Shown: in pieces, positions 33,067 to 41,373 of the stretch | How positions within the stretch are numbered: position 1 is the stretch's first letter | Layout: each line of letters begins with the position of its first letter | Assembly: GCF_900111005.1 (NCBI RefSeq) | Contig: NZ_FOFV01000026.1 | Span: 1 to 64,000 of the forward strand | Length of the DNA: 64,000 nucleotides | Reading direction: 5' to 3' | Source: Lentzea albida | Lineage (GTDB): Bacteria; Actinomycetota; Actinomycetes; Mycobacteriales; Pseudonocardiaceae | Translations under genes and position numbers: made by a program | Notes under the pieces: model-generated | Told to the model about the DNA's origin: nothing | Database searches by the model: none | Seen by the model: only the letters and a program-made list of their open reading frames with translations

Positions 33067-33660
33067 TCACGCCACCTGGAACTCGTAGAACTTGGTGGGC
33101 TGGCCCGCCTTGACGGTGCACGGGACGTGGACGACGCCGATCCAGGTCGGCTCGCCGTTCTGGTAGCGCGGTGTCAGGGCGAGGTCCGCGTTGCCGAGGT
33201 TGATCGACGTCGTGCCCGCGTTGGGCAGCGTCAGCGCCGGGAACGAACCGGAGGCGACCACCTGGAACGTGCCGGAGGAGGGCACCGGCGTGTTCGGGAT
33301 GGTGAGCGTCGACGTGAGGTTCTGGGTGGTGCCGGCGTTGTCGACCGCGATGGTCGTGGTGAGCGTGCCGTCGACGGAGCGGCCGCCGATCCACCACAGC
33401 GTGTTGCGGACGTCGTCGGACACGGTGGACGTCACCGTCGCCGAGGCCGGTGCGGTCGGCACGCCCACGGCCGCCGAGTCCGGCAGGTTCGGCGAGCTGA
33501 CCACGGACGGAACGTCGTGCGTGCCCGCGATCGAGAACTGGCAGGAGTAGGTGATGCTCAGCTCGGCGGTCGCGGCGGAACCCGTGCCGGCGGTCGCCAC
33601 GCTCAGCGCCCCGGCGACCGCCAGAACTGCGGCGGCGCGCGCGAAAAGTCCGGTCTTCAT
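33067..33660 (-). CDS. Secreted DUF6801-type protein
   Basis: The 197-residue protein has a clear Sec signal peptide (KTGLFARAAAVLAVAGALSVATAGTGSAATA, cleavage after the ATA/SAA region) and a beta-rich secreted domain starting ELSITYSCQFSIAGTHD, with a second Cys near the end (VHVPCTVKAG). This is the DUF6801 pattern of actinobacterial secreted proteins, function unknown. ATG 33660 follows GGAGG. The upstream region carries the inverted repeat at 33711-33728. Confidence 0.75.
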   Translation of the reverse strand: MKTGLFARAAAVLAVAGALSVATAGTGSAATAELSITYSCQFSIAGTHDVPSVVSSPNLPDSAAVGVPTAPASATVTSTVSDDVRNTLWWIGGRSVDGTLTTTIAVDNAGTTQNLTSTLTIPNTPVPSSGTFQVVASGSFPALTLPNAGTTSINLGNADLALTPRYQNGEPTWIGVVHVPCTVKAGQPTKFYEFQVA

Positions 33661-33710
33661 CTGCAGGGACCTCCAGGAGTACGACATTGAACTGCAAGAA
33701 GGCGGTGTTG

Positions 33711-33728
33711 CTTTACTCGTCAGTAAAG
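33711..33728. promoter_or_regulatory. Inverted repeat upstream of the DUF6801 gene
   Basis: CTTTACT (33711-33717) and AGTAAAG (33722-33728) surround CGTC, a 7-4-7 layout. It lies about 50 bases upstream of the DUF6801 start and looks like a dimeric regulator site or part of the promoter. Confidence 0.55.
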
Positions 33729-33804
33729 TAACCATCGGCCAATACCGGAGGCAAGCGAAAACACGCTTTTGTCATCCGGATGCGAAATCGCTTTCCGCAG
33801 TTTG

Positions 33805-34950
33805 TCAGTCGCGCCGCAAGAAATAGTGCGCACGGAGGGCGAGTTCGAGGGTGAAGCGTTCCTCGGCGTCGTGCATCCGGTCGCCGAACAGTTCCTCCAA
33901 CTGGTTCACCCGGTACCGCACGGTCTGCGGGTGCACCTGCAGCCGGGCGGCGACCTCGGGGGCCCCGCCGCGCGCCGACAGCCACACCAGCAGCGTCTCG
34001 GCGAGCTTGGTGCGCTGCCGTTCGGTGAGCGGGGCCAGGGGCTCCAGCGCCCGTCGCGCCAGCTGCCGGGCCAGGAACTCGTCGGCGAGCACGGTCAGTT
34101 CGACGAGGTGGTCGGCGGCGTGCACGACCGGCCCGCGCTCCCCGGCGAGGGCGAGCACCCGCCGTGCCGAGGCCAGCGACCGGGGCGCCTCCTGCGGATC
34201 AACGGGCACGCCGACGGCCGCCCGCCAGCCGGGCAGGGCTCTGCGGAGCCAGCGCGCGCCGGCGGGCGGGTTCGGCACCAGCAGGTACGGGTGCGCGTCC
34301 TCGAAGTCGACCAGGACGTCGGCGGGCAGGCCGTCCGCGGGCGCGTCGGACGGCTCCAGCGCCACGGCCACCAGCCGTTCGGGCATCGGCCACGCCGCCG
34401 CCCGCGCCGCGTCGAGGACCGCCTGCCAGTTGCCCGCGGGATCACCGGCGAGCAGTTCCATCAGCTTGCGCCGCTTGCGTTCCAGCGTGCCCGCGGCACT
34501 GGCCTGCGCGGCCGCGTAGCCCTCGACCGACAGGCTCACCAGCTCGTCGACGTGGGCGATCATCGCTTCGCCGAGCACGGACATCTCGCGCAGCGACAAC
34601 GCCCGTTGCTCGGCGAACGCGCAGACGTGCCGCCACGCCACCCGCGCGCCGATGCGGTAGGCGGCCTGGAGGCTGTCGAGGCTGCGACCGGACTTGAACT
34701 CCCACGCGCCGAGCTTGCGGTGGATGTCGTCGTGCGGGTCGGGCTCGGAATCCGGCGAGGCGATGCGGTCGACGAACTTGACCAGTGCCTGCCGGATGCC
34801 GTCGACCACGTTGTCGCGAAATCCGCTGTATTCCGGAATGGCTTTCTCGATGGCGTCGAAAATGCTCACCGAAACGGGTGCGACTTCCATTCGGAGCAAC
34901 GGCGCCAGTGCGCGCGGGACCGATCTGCGCGGATCGTCCAGCCCGGTCAC
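33805..34950 (-). CDS. PucR/CdaR-family transcriptional regulator
   Basis: The 381-residue protein has an N-terminal region with RsbRD-like helices (IPEYSGFRDNVVDGIRQALVKFVDRI), a central GGDEF-like/CdaR domain, and a C-terminal PucR HTH (LVWLSARGGAPEVAARLQVHPQTVRYRVNQLEELFGDRM), the signature of this family. Such proteins regulate purine, amino-acid or natural-product genes. GTG start at 34950. The DUF6801 gene lies directly downstream on the same strand with a 145-base gap. Confidence 0.9.
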   Translation of the reverse strand: MTGLDDPRRSVPRALAPLLRMEVAPVSVSIFDAIEKAIPEYSGFRDNVVDGIRQALVKFVDRIASPDSEPDPHDDIHRKLGAWEFKSGRSLDSLQAAYRIGARVAWRHVCAFAEQRALSLREMSVLGEAMIAHVDELVSLSVEGYAAAQASAAGTLERKRRKLMELLAGDPAGNWQAVLDAARAAAWPMPERLVAVALEPSDAPADGLPADVLVDFEDAHPYLLVPNPPAGARWLRRALPGWRAAVGVPVDPQEAPRSLASARRVLALAGERGPVVHAADHLVELTVLADEFLARQLARRALEPLAPLTERQRTKLAETLLVWLSARGGAPEVAARLQVHPQTVRYRVNQLEELFGDRMHDAEERFTLELALRAHYFLRRD

Positions 34951-35008
34951 CCTGGCGAGTGTAGAAGCGAAACGAAACCGGGTCGTTCAGCCAACCGGGC
35001 CAACCGGT

Positions 35009-35671
35009 TCACACGAAGAACAGCCTCACGAAGGCATCTCGTGCGACCAGGAACCCGGCGATGCCGAGGATCCACCCCGTCGTGCTCGCGCCCTTCTCGG
35101 CGAACCAGGTGCTGATCTTGGTGAGGAAGGGCTCGATCCTCGAGCGCAGGGCGATGCGGCCGCCGAGCAGCAGCAGCGCCGGCAGGATCATGACCAGGCA
35201 GTACCCGGCGAGCAGCAGCCCGATCTGGCCCGTGCTCAGGTCGGCGGCGCTCATCATGCCGATCGCGCCGAGGTACGGCAGCATCGTCGCGAGCTCGACC
35301 ACGCCCGCCAGCACCGCGACCCCGGCCAGCGCCGCGGTCGACCCGTTGGCCCGGTTCTGCCACTTGGTCGTGTCGAGCTTCTTCTTGCTGTCGAAGCGGA
35401 AGCTCACCGCGAACAGCAGCACACCGAGCACGAGCTGACCCCAGAGCGCCACCTGGCCGTCGAGTCGGTCGATCACCTGCGAGGCGCCGAGGACGATGAG
35501 AACGCCCACGACGAAGTAGAAGATCGTGATCGTGCCGAGGTAGACGGCGAACCTGCTCAGCTTCAGCCTGCCCGGGGTGAGCATCAGCCAGATCGGGACG
35601 AACAGCGTCCCGATGCTCGTCGAGTCGAGCAGCGCCAGTCCCGCCAGCGCCGCCACCAGTCCCAGTGTCAC
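35009..35671 (-). CDS. GAP/Sap-family membrane protein
   Basis: The 220-residue protein has about six hydrophobic segments (LGLVAALAGLALLDSTSIGTL, FAVYLGTITIFYFVVGVLIVLGA, GQLVLGVLLFAVSF, VAVLAGVVELATMLPYLGAIGMM, GLLLAGYCLVMILPALLLLGG). The ELATMLPYLGAIG motif is that of the GAP (Sap, sulfolipid-1-addressing) family, implicated in moving lipids across the membrane in mycobacteria. GTG 35671 overlaps the TetR stop (GTGA), so it is coexpressed with and probably regulated by that TetR protein. Confidence 0.85.
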   Translation of the reverse strand: MTLGLVAALAGLALLDSTSIGTLFVPIWLMLTPGRLKLSRFAVYLGTITIFYFVVGVLIVLGASQVIDRLDGQVALWGQLVLGVLLFAVSFRFDSKKKLDTTKWQNRANGSTAALAGVAVLAGVVELATMLPYLGAIGMMSAADLSTGQIGLLLAGYCLVMILPALLLLGGRIALRSRIEPFLTKISTWFAEKGASTTGWILGIAGFLVARDAFVRLFFV

Positions 35672-36234
35672 GTGCTCCCCCACAGTCGTTCGAGGTGGCG
35701 TGCGATCACCCGCTCCGCCACCTCCTCGGTCATCTCCTCCGGCTCCAGGGCGCGTTGCGCCGTGACGCCGTCCACCAGTGCCGCGAGGCCGACGGCCTCC
35801 TCGCCGTCCACGCCCGCGGCCTCCAGCACGTGCCGGCACAGGTCCCTGACCACCTGTGCGCCCTGCTTGTGGCGCTCGAGCAGCACGGGATTCGCCGCGG
35901 CCCGCGCCGCGAACGCGAGCCACACCCGTGCGCGCGCCGCGTCGCCCACGAGCGCGATGGCACACAACGCCTCGCGCAGCTGGTCCTGGAGGCCGCCCTC
36001 CTGGTTCAGGACCTCCTGCACGCTCGCCGTCAGCTCCTCCACGAGCTGGTCCTGCGCGAACAGCAACAGCTCGTCCTTGCTGCGGAAGTACTTCTGCAGC
36101 AAGCCCGTCGTGGCGTTGAGCTCCCTGGCGATCCTGGGCAGGCTCGCCGCGTCCAGCCCCTCGGCGTCGACCACCCGGTAGAGGGCGGTCACCACCTGCT
36201 GACGCCGTTCGGCGGGATCCGCGTTTTTTGGCAC
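35668..36234 (-). CDS. TetR-family regulator of the GAP/Sap gene
   Basis: The 188-residue protein has an N-terminal TetR HTH (RRQQVVTALYRVVDAEGLDAASLPRIARELNATTGLLQKYFRSKDELLLF) and an all-helical ligand-binding C-terminal domain. GTG start at 36234. A perfect 6-6-6 inverted repeat lies 8 bases upstream (36242-36259) and is probably its operator. The transporter-like GAP gene is coupled to its stop. Confidence 0.92.
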   Translation of the reverse strand: MPKNADPAERRQQVVTALYRVVDAEGLDAASLPRIARELNATTGLLQKYFRSKDELLLFAQDQLVEELTASVQEVLNQEGGLQDQLREALCAIALVGDAARARVWLAFAARAAANPVLLERHKQGAQVVRDLCRHVLEAAGVDGEEAVGLAALVDGVTAQRALEPEEMTEEVAERVIARHLERLWGST

Positions 36235-36241
36235 GACCGTG

Positions 36242-36259
36242 AGATTACGGTCTTAATCT
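36242..36259. promoter_or_regulatory. Putative TetR operator
   Basis: AGATTA and TAATCT are perfect arms around CGGTCT, 8 bases upstream of the TetR GTG start, the usual place for an autorepressing TetR operator. Confidence 0.7.
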
Positions 36260-36275
36260 AACGAGCGCAACCCGC

Positions 36276-36297
36276 CCTCATGACATCTGTCATGAGG
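36276..36297. promoter_or_regulatory. 22-bp palindrome upstream of the ABC/two-component operon
   Basis: Arms CCTCATGACA and TGTCATGAGG are perfect with two central bases (TC). It lies 55 bases upstream of the ABC ATPase start. NarL/DesR-type response regulators that control adjacent ABC transporters bind such palindromes, so the operon's own response regulator is the likely binder. Confidence 0.75.
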
Positions 36298-36351
36298 AAC
36301 TGGTGTGGGACGGCACTGCCACCCGCGGCCGTTCCCCGAGATCGTTCTTGC

Positions 36352-37236
36352 ATGACGGCGATCGAGGTGCGGGGGCTGACGCGCCGGTACAGCGGAGGTT
36401 TCGAAGCTGTGCGGGGCGTGTCCTTTGAGGTCGAGCGGGGCGAGATGTTCGCGTTGCTCGGCACGAACGGTGCGGGGAAGACCTCGACCGTGGAGGTGGT
36501 GGAGGGGCTGTCGCGTCCGGCGGAGGGGACCGTGCGCGTGCTCGGCCACGACCCGTTCGCGGAGCGTTCGTCCGTGCGGCCGCGAATGGGCGTGATGTTG
36601 CAGGAAGGCGGTTTCCCGCCGGACCTCACGGTGTCCGAGGCGGCGAGGATGTGGGCGGGGACGCTGACGTCGCCCCGGCCCGTCGAGGAGGCGCTGACCC
36701 TCGTCGACCTGGTGCATCGGGCGTCCGTGCGGGTGAAGCAGCTCTCCGGCGGCGAGCGGCGGCGGCTGGACCTCGCCCTGGCGTTGCTGGGCAAGCCGGA
36801 GGTGCTGTTCCTCGACGAGCCGACCACCGGGCTCGACCCGGAGAGCCGGCGCAACACGTGGGAGCTGATCCGGTCGTTGCTGCGCGACGGCGTGACCGTG
36901 CTGCTGACCACGCACTACCTCGAGGAGGCGCAGGCGCTGGCCGACCGGCTCGCGATCATGCACCGCGGCCGGATCGTAGCGCAGGGAACGGTGTCCGAGG
37001 TGGTCGACGCGTACCCGTCGCGCATCTCGTTCGTGCCGCCGGCGGGGGTGTCGTTGCCGGTCGTGGCCGACGCGGAGCCGTCCGGACGCGTGACCGTGCG
37101 GACGAACGACCTGCAGTCGACGCTGCACGAACTGCTCGTGTGGGCTCACCACAACGGCGTGGAACTGTCCGGTTTGGACGCCCGGTCGGCGTCGCTCGAA
37201 GAGGCGTTCCTGGCGATCGCGGAGGAGGCGGCATGA
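36352..37236 (+). CDS. ABC transporter ATP-binding protein (DrrA/CcmA-like)
   Basis: The 294-residue ATPase has Walker A GTNGAGKTS (37-45), signature LSGGE (131-135) and Walker B VLFLDEP (151-157). A C-terminal extension (about 225-294) is typical of drug and lipid exporters. It pairs with the permease that starts in its stop codon (ATGA). ATG 36352 is used; a longer frame would cover the palindrome. This class of four-gene operon (ATPase, permease, kinase, regulator) usually handles membrane or antibiotic stress. Confidence 0.92.
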   Translation: MTAIEVRGLTRRYSGGFEAVRGVSFEVERGEMFALLGTNGAGKTSTVEVVEGLSRPAEGTVRVLGHDPFAERSSVRPRMGVMLQEGGFPPDLTVSEAARMWAGTLTSPRPVEEALTLVDLVHRASVRVKQLSGGERRRLDLALALLGKPEVLFLDEPTTGLDPESRRNTWELIRSLLRDGVTVLLTTHYLEEAQALADRLAIMHRGRIVAQGTVSEVVDAYPSRISFVPPAGVSLPVVADAEPSGRVTVRTNDLQSTLHELLVWAHHNGVELSGLDARSASLEEAFLAIAEEAA

Positions 37237-37940
37237 GGGCCGTGGCTGTGGGGCAGGCCGAGCTGAAGTTGTTCTGGCGCAACCGGACCGCGCTGTTCAA
37301 CTCGCTGCTGCTGCCGTTGTTGCTGGCGCCGGTGCTGTACTCGGTGGACGCCGACGGCGTGCCGCTGGTGGTCGGGCTGATCGGGTTCGCGCTGCTGATG
37401 GCGGTGTACTACAACCTCGTCACCACCTTCGTCGCCCGGCGCGAGGAGCTCGTGCTGAAGCGGCTGCGCGTCGGCGAGCTGACGGACCCGGAGATCCTGG
37501 CCGGCGCGGCCCTGCCGTCCGTCGTCGTGGCGCTCGGCCAGATCGTGCTCTACTGCGTGGTCGTCGCGGTGATCACCGGCGTCGAGCTGCCGGCCCGGCC
37601 GTGGTTCCTGCTCCTGGGCGTGCTCGGCGGCGTGGCGGTCTTCGTGCTGCTGGCCGCGGCCTCCTCGGCGTTCACGAGGACCGTCGAGATGGCGCAGGTG
37701 ACGTCCTTGCCGGTCCTGATGGCGTGCCTGTTCGGCTCCGGCATGGTGTTCCCGCTCTCCGTCCTGCCCGACACCCTCGCCAAGGTGCTGCAGTACCTGC
37801 CGCTGACCCCGGTGCTCGACCTCCTGCGCGCCGGCTGGGCCGACGGCCCCGTGCTGAAGCCGTTGATCGTCCTGGCGGTGTGGATCGGCCTCGGGACCTA
37901 CGCTGTGCAGCGGTATTTCCGGTGGGATCCTCGGAGGTGA
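37233..37940 (+). CDS. ABC-2 type transporter permease
   Basis: The 235-residue membrane protein has about six hydrophobic segments (TALFNSLLLPLLLAPVLYSV, GLIGFALLMAVYYNLVTTFVA, VVVALGQIVLYCVVVAVITG, FLLLGVLGGVAVFVLLAAAS) and the ABC-2 phrase LGSGMVFPLSVLPDTLAKVLQYLPLTP (here FGSGMVFP). It forms the export channel with the preceding ATPase. ATG overlaps the ATPase stop and its own TGA overlaps the kinase GTG. Confidence 0.9.
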   Translation: MRAVAVGQAELKLFWRNRTALFNSLLLPLLLAPVLYSVDADGVPLVVGLIGFALLMAVYYNLVTTFVARREELVLKRLRVGELTDPEILAGAALPSVVVALGQIVLYCVVVAVITGVELPARPWFLLLGVLGGVAVFVLLAAASSAFTRTVEMAQVTSLPVLMACLFGSGMVFPLSVLPDTLAKVLQYLPLTPVLDLLRAGWADGPVLKPLIVLAVWIGLGTYAVQRYFRWDPRR

Positions 37941-39076
37941 ACTTGCTCGGCTGGTGGCGGTCCCGCGGCAGCGCGGCGCGGTTCGACCTGTTCGTCCGCT
38001 ACACGTTCTACCTCAGCTTCGTGTTCCTGCCGCCGTTGCTGATCACCAGCTTCGCCCGCGAGGTCAGCACCGCCGCCCTGATCGTGATCATCGCGGCGGT
38101 GCTGACCTACGCGCTGCTCAGCTTCCGCCTGGTCCACGTGGGAATCGAGCACCACCTGGGCCACGGCCCGTTCCCGCGCCGCCTGGTGGCGATCTACCTG
38201 GCCACCACCGGCGCCCTCCTGGTCGCAGGCCAGCTCGCGTACCCGGACCCGTTGCCCGGCAGGCAGGACAGCACCGGCGACGGCATCTCGGTGATCTTCC
38301 TGGTCCTCGCGATCACCACCCTGTCCGCGGTGCTCCGGCCCCGCACCCTGCTCGTCATCGCCCTGGCAGGCGGCGCGTGGATGCTCCTCACCGCCCCGCC
38401 GGGCAACGCGCTGTTCATGACCTTGATGCTGGTGTTCCTGGTGGGCGCGTTCCGCTCCACACTCTGGATGCTGCGCATCGTCTGGGAACTGGACCGCTCC
38501 CGCGAGGTCCGCGCCAACCTGGCCGTGGCCGAAGAACGCCTGCGCTTCGCGAGAGACCTCCACGACGTAGTAGGCCGCAACCTCTCAGTGGTAGCCCTCA
38601 AGGCAGACCTGGCAGCCCAACTGGCCCGCCGAGGCCGAGACACGGCCATCGACGAAATGCTCGAGGTCCGCCGCATAGCCCACGAATCCCTCGACGAACT
38701 CCGCGCCGTCGTCAGCGGCTACCGCACAGCAGACCTCTCCGCCGAACTGGCAGGCGCCCGCTCCCTCCTCGCCTCAGCGGGCATCGACTGCCGAGTGATC
38801 GGCGACGTCACCTTCGAAGGCGAACCGGCCGGCGCCCTGGGCTGGGCGGTCCGCGAGGGCGTCACCAACGTCCTGCGCCACAGCGAGGCCCGCACGTGCA
38901 CGATCACGTTGCGCGGCAAAGTGCTCACCATGACCAACGACGGCGTCGCCACCTCCGCGTTCCGCTTCGGCAGCGGCCTGACGGGCCTGCACGAACGCAT
39001 AGCGGCCTTGGGCGGCTCCGTGACGGCGACCCCGGAACCCCCGAACCGCTTCGTCCTGACCGTGGAGCTCCCGTGA
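37937..39076 (+). CDS. NarL/DesK-type sensor histidine kinase
   Basis: The 379-residue membrane kinase has about five to six N-terminal transmembrane segments with little extracellular sequence, a HisKA_3 box with phospho-acceptor His209 in RFARDLHDVVGRNLS, and a HATPase region (WAVREGVTNVLRHSEA, then FGSGLTGLHERI). Such intramembrane-sensing kinases watch membrane fluidity or membrane-active compounds. Synonymous codon use changes abruptly near base 38,565, just at the phospho-acceptor region. GTG start overlaps the permease stop and its TGA overlaps the regulator GTG. Confidence 0.92.
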   Translation: MNLLGWWRSRGSAARFDLFVRYTFYLSFVFLPPLLITSFAREVSTAALIVIIAAVLTYALLSFRLVHVGIEHHLGHGPFPRRLVAIYLATTGALLVAGQLAYPDPLPGRQDSTGDGISVIFLVLAITTLSAVLRPRTLLVIALAGGAWMLLTAPPGNALFMTLMLVFLVGAFRSTLWMLRIVWELDRSREVRANLAVAEERLRFARDLHDVVGRNLSVVALKADLAAQLARRGRDTAIDEMLEVRRIAHESLDELRAVVSGYRTADLSAELAGARSLLASAGIDCRVIGDVTFEGEPAGALGWAVREGVTNVLRHSEARTCTITLRGKVLTMTNDGVATSAFRFGSGLTGLHERIAALGGSVTATPEPPNRFVLTVELP

Positions 39077-39678
39077 TTCGCATCCTCCTGGCCGACGACG
39101 AGCACCTGATCCGAGGAGCCATGGCCGCCCTCCTCTCCCTGGAGGACGACCTAGAGGTCGTGGCCCAAGCAGCCACAGGCGCAGAAGCCCTGGCCACAGC
39201 CCGAGTGGTCCGCCCGGACGTAGCCGTGATCGACCTGCAAATGCCAGACCTGGACGGCGTCTCCGTAGCCCAATCCCTGGCCGCGGAGCTGCCGTCCTGC
39301 TCCACGATGATCGTCACCAGCCACGGCCGCCCAGGCCACCTCAAACGAGCACTGGCAGCCGGCGTAAGAGGCTTCCTCCCGAAAACGGTCTCGTCCGACG
39401 TCCTGGCCACCGTGGTCCGAACCGTCCACACAGGCGGCCGCTACGTAGACCCGGCCTTGGCAGCAGAGGCCATCAGCGCAGGCGACAGCCCTCTAACCCC
39501 ACGAGAAGCAGACGTCCTGGAGCTGGCCCTCGAGGGCGCCCCCATCGACGAAATAGCCCGCCGCGCGTCCCTCTCCCCAGGCACAGTCCGCAACTACCTC
39601 TCCTCAGCGGTAGGCAAAACGGGAGCCTCCAACCGCCACGAAGCAGCCCGCGTCGCCCGAGCGAGAGGCTGGATCTAA
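39073..39678 (+). CDS. NarL/LuxR-type response regulator
   Basis: The 201-residue protein has a receiver domain with phospho-acceptor Asp54 (AVIDLQMPDLDG), acidic pocket ADDEH and Lys in LPKTVSSD; the C-terminal LuxR HTH (LTPREADVLELALEGAPIDEIARRASLSPGTVRNYLSSAVGKTGASNRHEA) is complete. It should bind the palindrome at 36276-36297 and control the operon. Its last bases overlap the convergent next gene by 4. Confidence 0.94.
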   Translation: MIRILLADDEHLIRGAMAALLSLEDDLEVVAQAATGAEALATARVVRPDVAVIDLQMPDLDGVSVAQSLAAELPSCSTMIVTSHGRPGHLKRALAAGVRGFLPKTVSSDVLATVVRTVHTGGRYVDPALAAEAISAGDSPLTPREADVLELALEGAPIDEIARRASLSPGTVRNYLSSAVGKTGASNRHEAARVARARGWI

Positions 39679-40607
39679 CTCTCCCACCACCGCAACACCC
39701 TGGCCGCGTACAACGTGAGCCACTTGGACGGCTCCCCCGCGGCAACGTCGATCTCGAACCAGACCCGCTCAGGATGCCGCCCACCCTGAAGCCACGTTCC
39801 ATCCCCCTGCCGAGCACCCCTGATCACCTCAACAGCCTCGGCCATCCGGGGGTCCTTCCTGCCCGCCGCTCGGAAGTACTCCATGGCGTTCAACACGCTG
39901 TACCCCCACCGCGCCGGCGACCGAAACGTCGTAACCCACTCCCCCACAAACTCCCCGGTGGACAGCCGCCGCATCAACGCGCGCTCGAGCAGGTACTCCT
40001 CCCCGCGCTCCCGAGCAGCCCGAGTCGCCGCCGTCCCCCCAGTAGCAAGCTCGTGAGCCAGCAACCCTTTCAACGAGTTGAGCGTCGAGTGGAACGAAGA
40101 CCGCACCGACCCCTCAACCCACTCGCAGTTCCACCCACCATCCGCGAGCTGGTGCTCAACGAACCACTCGGCAATCCCCTCCACAGGCGCCCCAAGCCAC
40201 ACCCCGTTGCCCAAGGTCCACGAGTTGATGCAGCAATCGACCTCCCCACCCCAATAGGGCAGGTCCTGGTACTCCCACCGACACCCAGCAGCAAGCAACT
40301 CGACAGTCCCCCGCTCCACCAGCACAGCCGGATCGAGCCCCCACTCACGCAACGACGTCAACGACCACGTCGTAGCCGTCCAAGGCTGCCCCTCCTCACC
40401 ACCCGCGAAGCCGGCGGGAAAGAAGGCCCCGCCGGCCCACATCCCGTCGTCCCCCTGAGCAGCCAGCAACCGAGCCCCGAACCCCTCCGTCACCACCAGC
40501 GCCCGCGTGGCCCGCCACACCTCCTCAGGCGCCCCCACCAGATCCCGCTCGACCTGCCACCGCACCGCGGGGTCGGAGTCCAGCAACCACCCGGTCAACT
40601 CACTCAT
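39675..40607 (-). CDS. Squalene-cyclase/prenyltransferase-fold protein (alpha/alpha toroid)
   Basis: The 310-residue soluble protein has repeated helix pairs with motifs LLAAQGDDGMWAGGAFFP, WTATTWSLTSLREWGLDP, QLADGGWNCEWVEGSVRSSFHSTLNSLKGLL and WGYSVLNAMEYFRAAG, ending DGTWLQGG. This matches the terpenoid-cyclase/prenyltransferase toroid fold. The DxDD catalytic motif of true squalene-hopene cyclases is not visible, so it is a fold relative of unknown activity. The ATG at 40607 faces away from the tRNA. Confidence 0.8.
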   Translation of the reverse strand: MSELTGWLLDSDPAVRWQVERDLVGAPEEVWRATRALVVTEGFGARLLAAQGDDGMWAGGAFFPAGFAGGEEGQPWTATTWSLTSLREWGLDPAVLVERGTVELLAAGCRWEYQDLPYWGGEVDCCINSWTLGNGVWLGAPVEGIAEWFVEHQLADGGWNCEWVEGSVRSSFHSTLNSLKGLLAHELATGGTAATRAARERGEEYLLERALMRRLSTGEFVGEWVTTFRSPARWGYSVLNAMEYFRAAGRKDPRMAEAVEVIRGARQGDGTWLQGGRHPERVWFEIDVAAGEPSKWLTLYAARVLRWWES

Positions 40608-40661
40608 GTACCGACCCTAGTGGGCCCTGACCAGCACAAACAGTTGACCGGCCCCCCGATT

Positions 40662-40689
40662 TTGGCCCGCACGGACGATCATGTAATCT
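40662..40689 (+). promoter_or_regulatory. Likely promoter of the tRNA-Leu gene
   Basis: TTGGCC (40662-40667), 16 bases, then TAATCT (40684-40689) makes a vegetative-type -35/-10 pair 41 bases upstream of the tRNA. Confidence 0.5.
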
Positions 40690-40729
40690 ATGCACACACC
40701 ACGGCGCGAGCCGCGGCACAACTGAACAG

Positions 40730-40812
40730 GTCCGGGTGGCGGAATGGCAGACGCGCTAGCTTGAGGTGCTAGTCCCCGAAAGGGGGTGGGGGTTCAAGTC
40801 CCCCCTCGGACA
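40730..40812 (+). tRNA. tRNA-Leu (GAG anticodon)
   Basis: An 83-nt class II tRNA can be folded by hand: acceptor stem GTCCGGG/CTCGGAC (one G-U), D stem GCG/CGC, anticodon stem CTAGC/GCTAG with loop TTGAGGT (anticodon GAG at 40763-40765), long variable arm with CCCC/GGGG and T arm GGGGG-TTCAAGT-CCCCC. Discriminator A, no encoded CCA. It decodes CUC/CUU. Its 3' end faces an integrase operon, the usual layout of an integration site. Confidence 0.97.
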
Positions 40813-40819
40813 CGAAAAT

Positions 40820-40835
40820 GTCGCAAATTTGCGAC
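40820..40835. repeat. Perfect 16-bp palindrome after the tRNA
   Basis: GTCGCAAATTTGCGAC lies 7 bases after the tRNA 3' end. It is AT-centred in a GC-rich setting. A recombinase- or AbrB-binding site is plausible; an RNA hairpin is also possible. Confidence 0.7.
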
Positions 40836-40845
40836 GTCTACGTGG

Positions 40846-40873
40846 CAGGTGCTCAAGTCCACTTGAGCACCTG
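40846..40873 (+). terminator. Perfect 28-bp hairpin followed by TTTT
   Basis: CAGGTGCTCAAGT (40846-40858) and its complement (40861-40873) are separated by CC and followed by TTTTGCG, a textbook intrinsic terminator for the tRNA. It also lies 35 bases before the AbrB-like gene. Confidence 0.8.
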
Positions 40874-40908
40874 TTTTGCGTTTCCGTGCCACCTGCGGGT
40901 GGCGTTCG

Positions 40909-41373
40909 ATGACGATTTCCTACATCCGCCCGATCGTCCCGGACACGACGCCGGAAAAGGCGTCCGACGCCCTGACCCGCGCCATTGCCCAGCCTCTTCC
41001 GCTGATCGCCGTCCCCGCGTCCCGGCCGCCCAGGCTGACGAACGTCCTATACCGGATGGCCACCGTGGACCAGCGCGGCCGAGTTGCCGACCGGCACACC
41101 ACGGCCGCACTGGACTGGAACGCGGGCACGAGGCTGAACATCCGCGAGCACGATGGCCTGCTGGTCATCACCGCCGACCCGCACGGCGTCTTCCAGCCCA
41201 CCAAGCAGGGCTACCTCCGCCTACCAGCAGACGCCCGCCGCGCAGCTGCCGTGAGCTGCGGCGACGGGGTGCTCCTTTTGACACACCTCGACCGCCAGAC
41301 CGTGACGGTGTTCCCACCCATCGCACTGGACGACCTCCTGCTGCGCGTCCTGCCAAGTGGTGAGGACGCATGA
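40909..41373 (+). CDS. AbrB/MazE/SpoVT-like DNA-binding protein coupled to the integrase
   Basis: The 154-residue protein carries a swapped-hairpin-like segment LYRMATVDQRGRVADRHTTAALDWNAGTRLNIREHDGLLVIT followed by a second hairpin-like half (QGYLRLPADARRAAAVSCGDGVLLLTHLDRQTVTVFPP). This duplicated AbrB-like arrangement occurs next to integrases in actinobacteria. It may act as a regulator or directionality factor for the recombinase, which starts in its stop codon (ATGA). ATG 40909 has no clear ribosome-binding site; a start further left is possible. Confidence 0.75.
   Translation: MTISYIRPIVPDTTPEKASDALTRAIAQPLPLIAVPASRPPRLTNVLYRMATVDQRGRVADRHTTAALDWNAGTRLNIREHDGLLVITADPHGVFQPTKQGYLRLPADARRAAAVSCGDGVLLLTHLDRQTVTVFPPIALDDLLLRVLPSGEDA

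Noticed and set aside
33799..33822. TTGTCAGTC resembling the start of a PafBC promoter
   Set aside because: No TAnnnT at N8 and it lies at the stop of the PucR gene.
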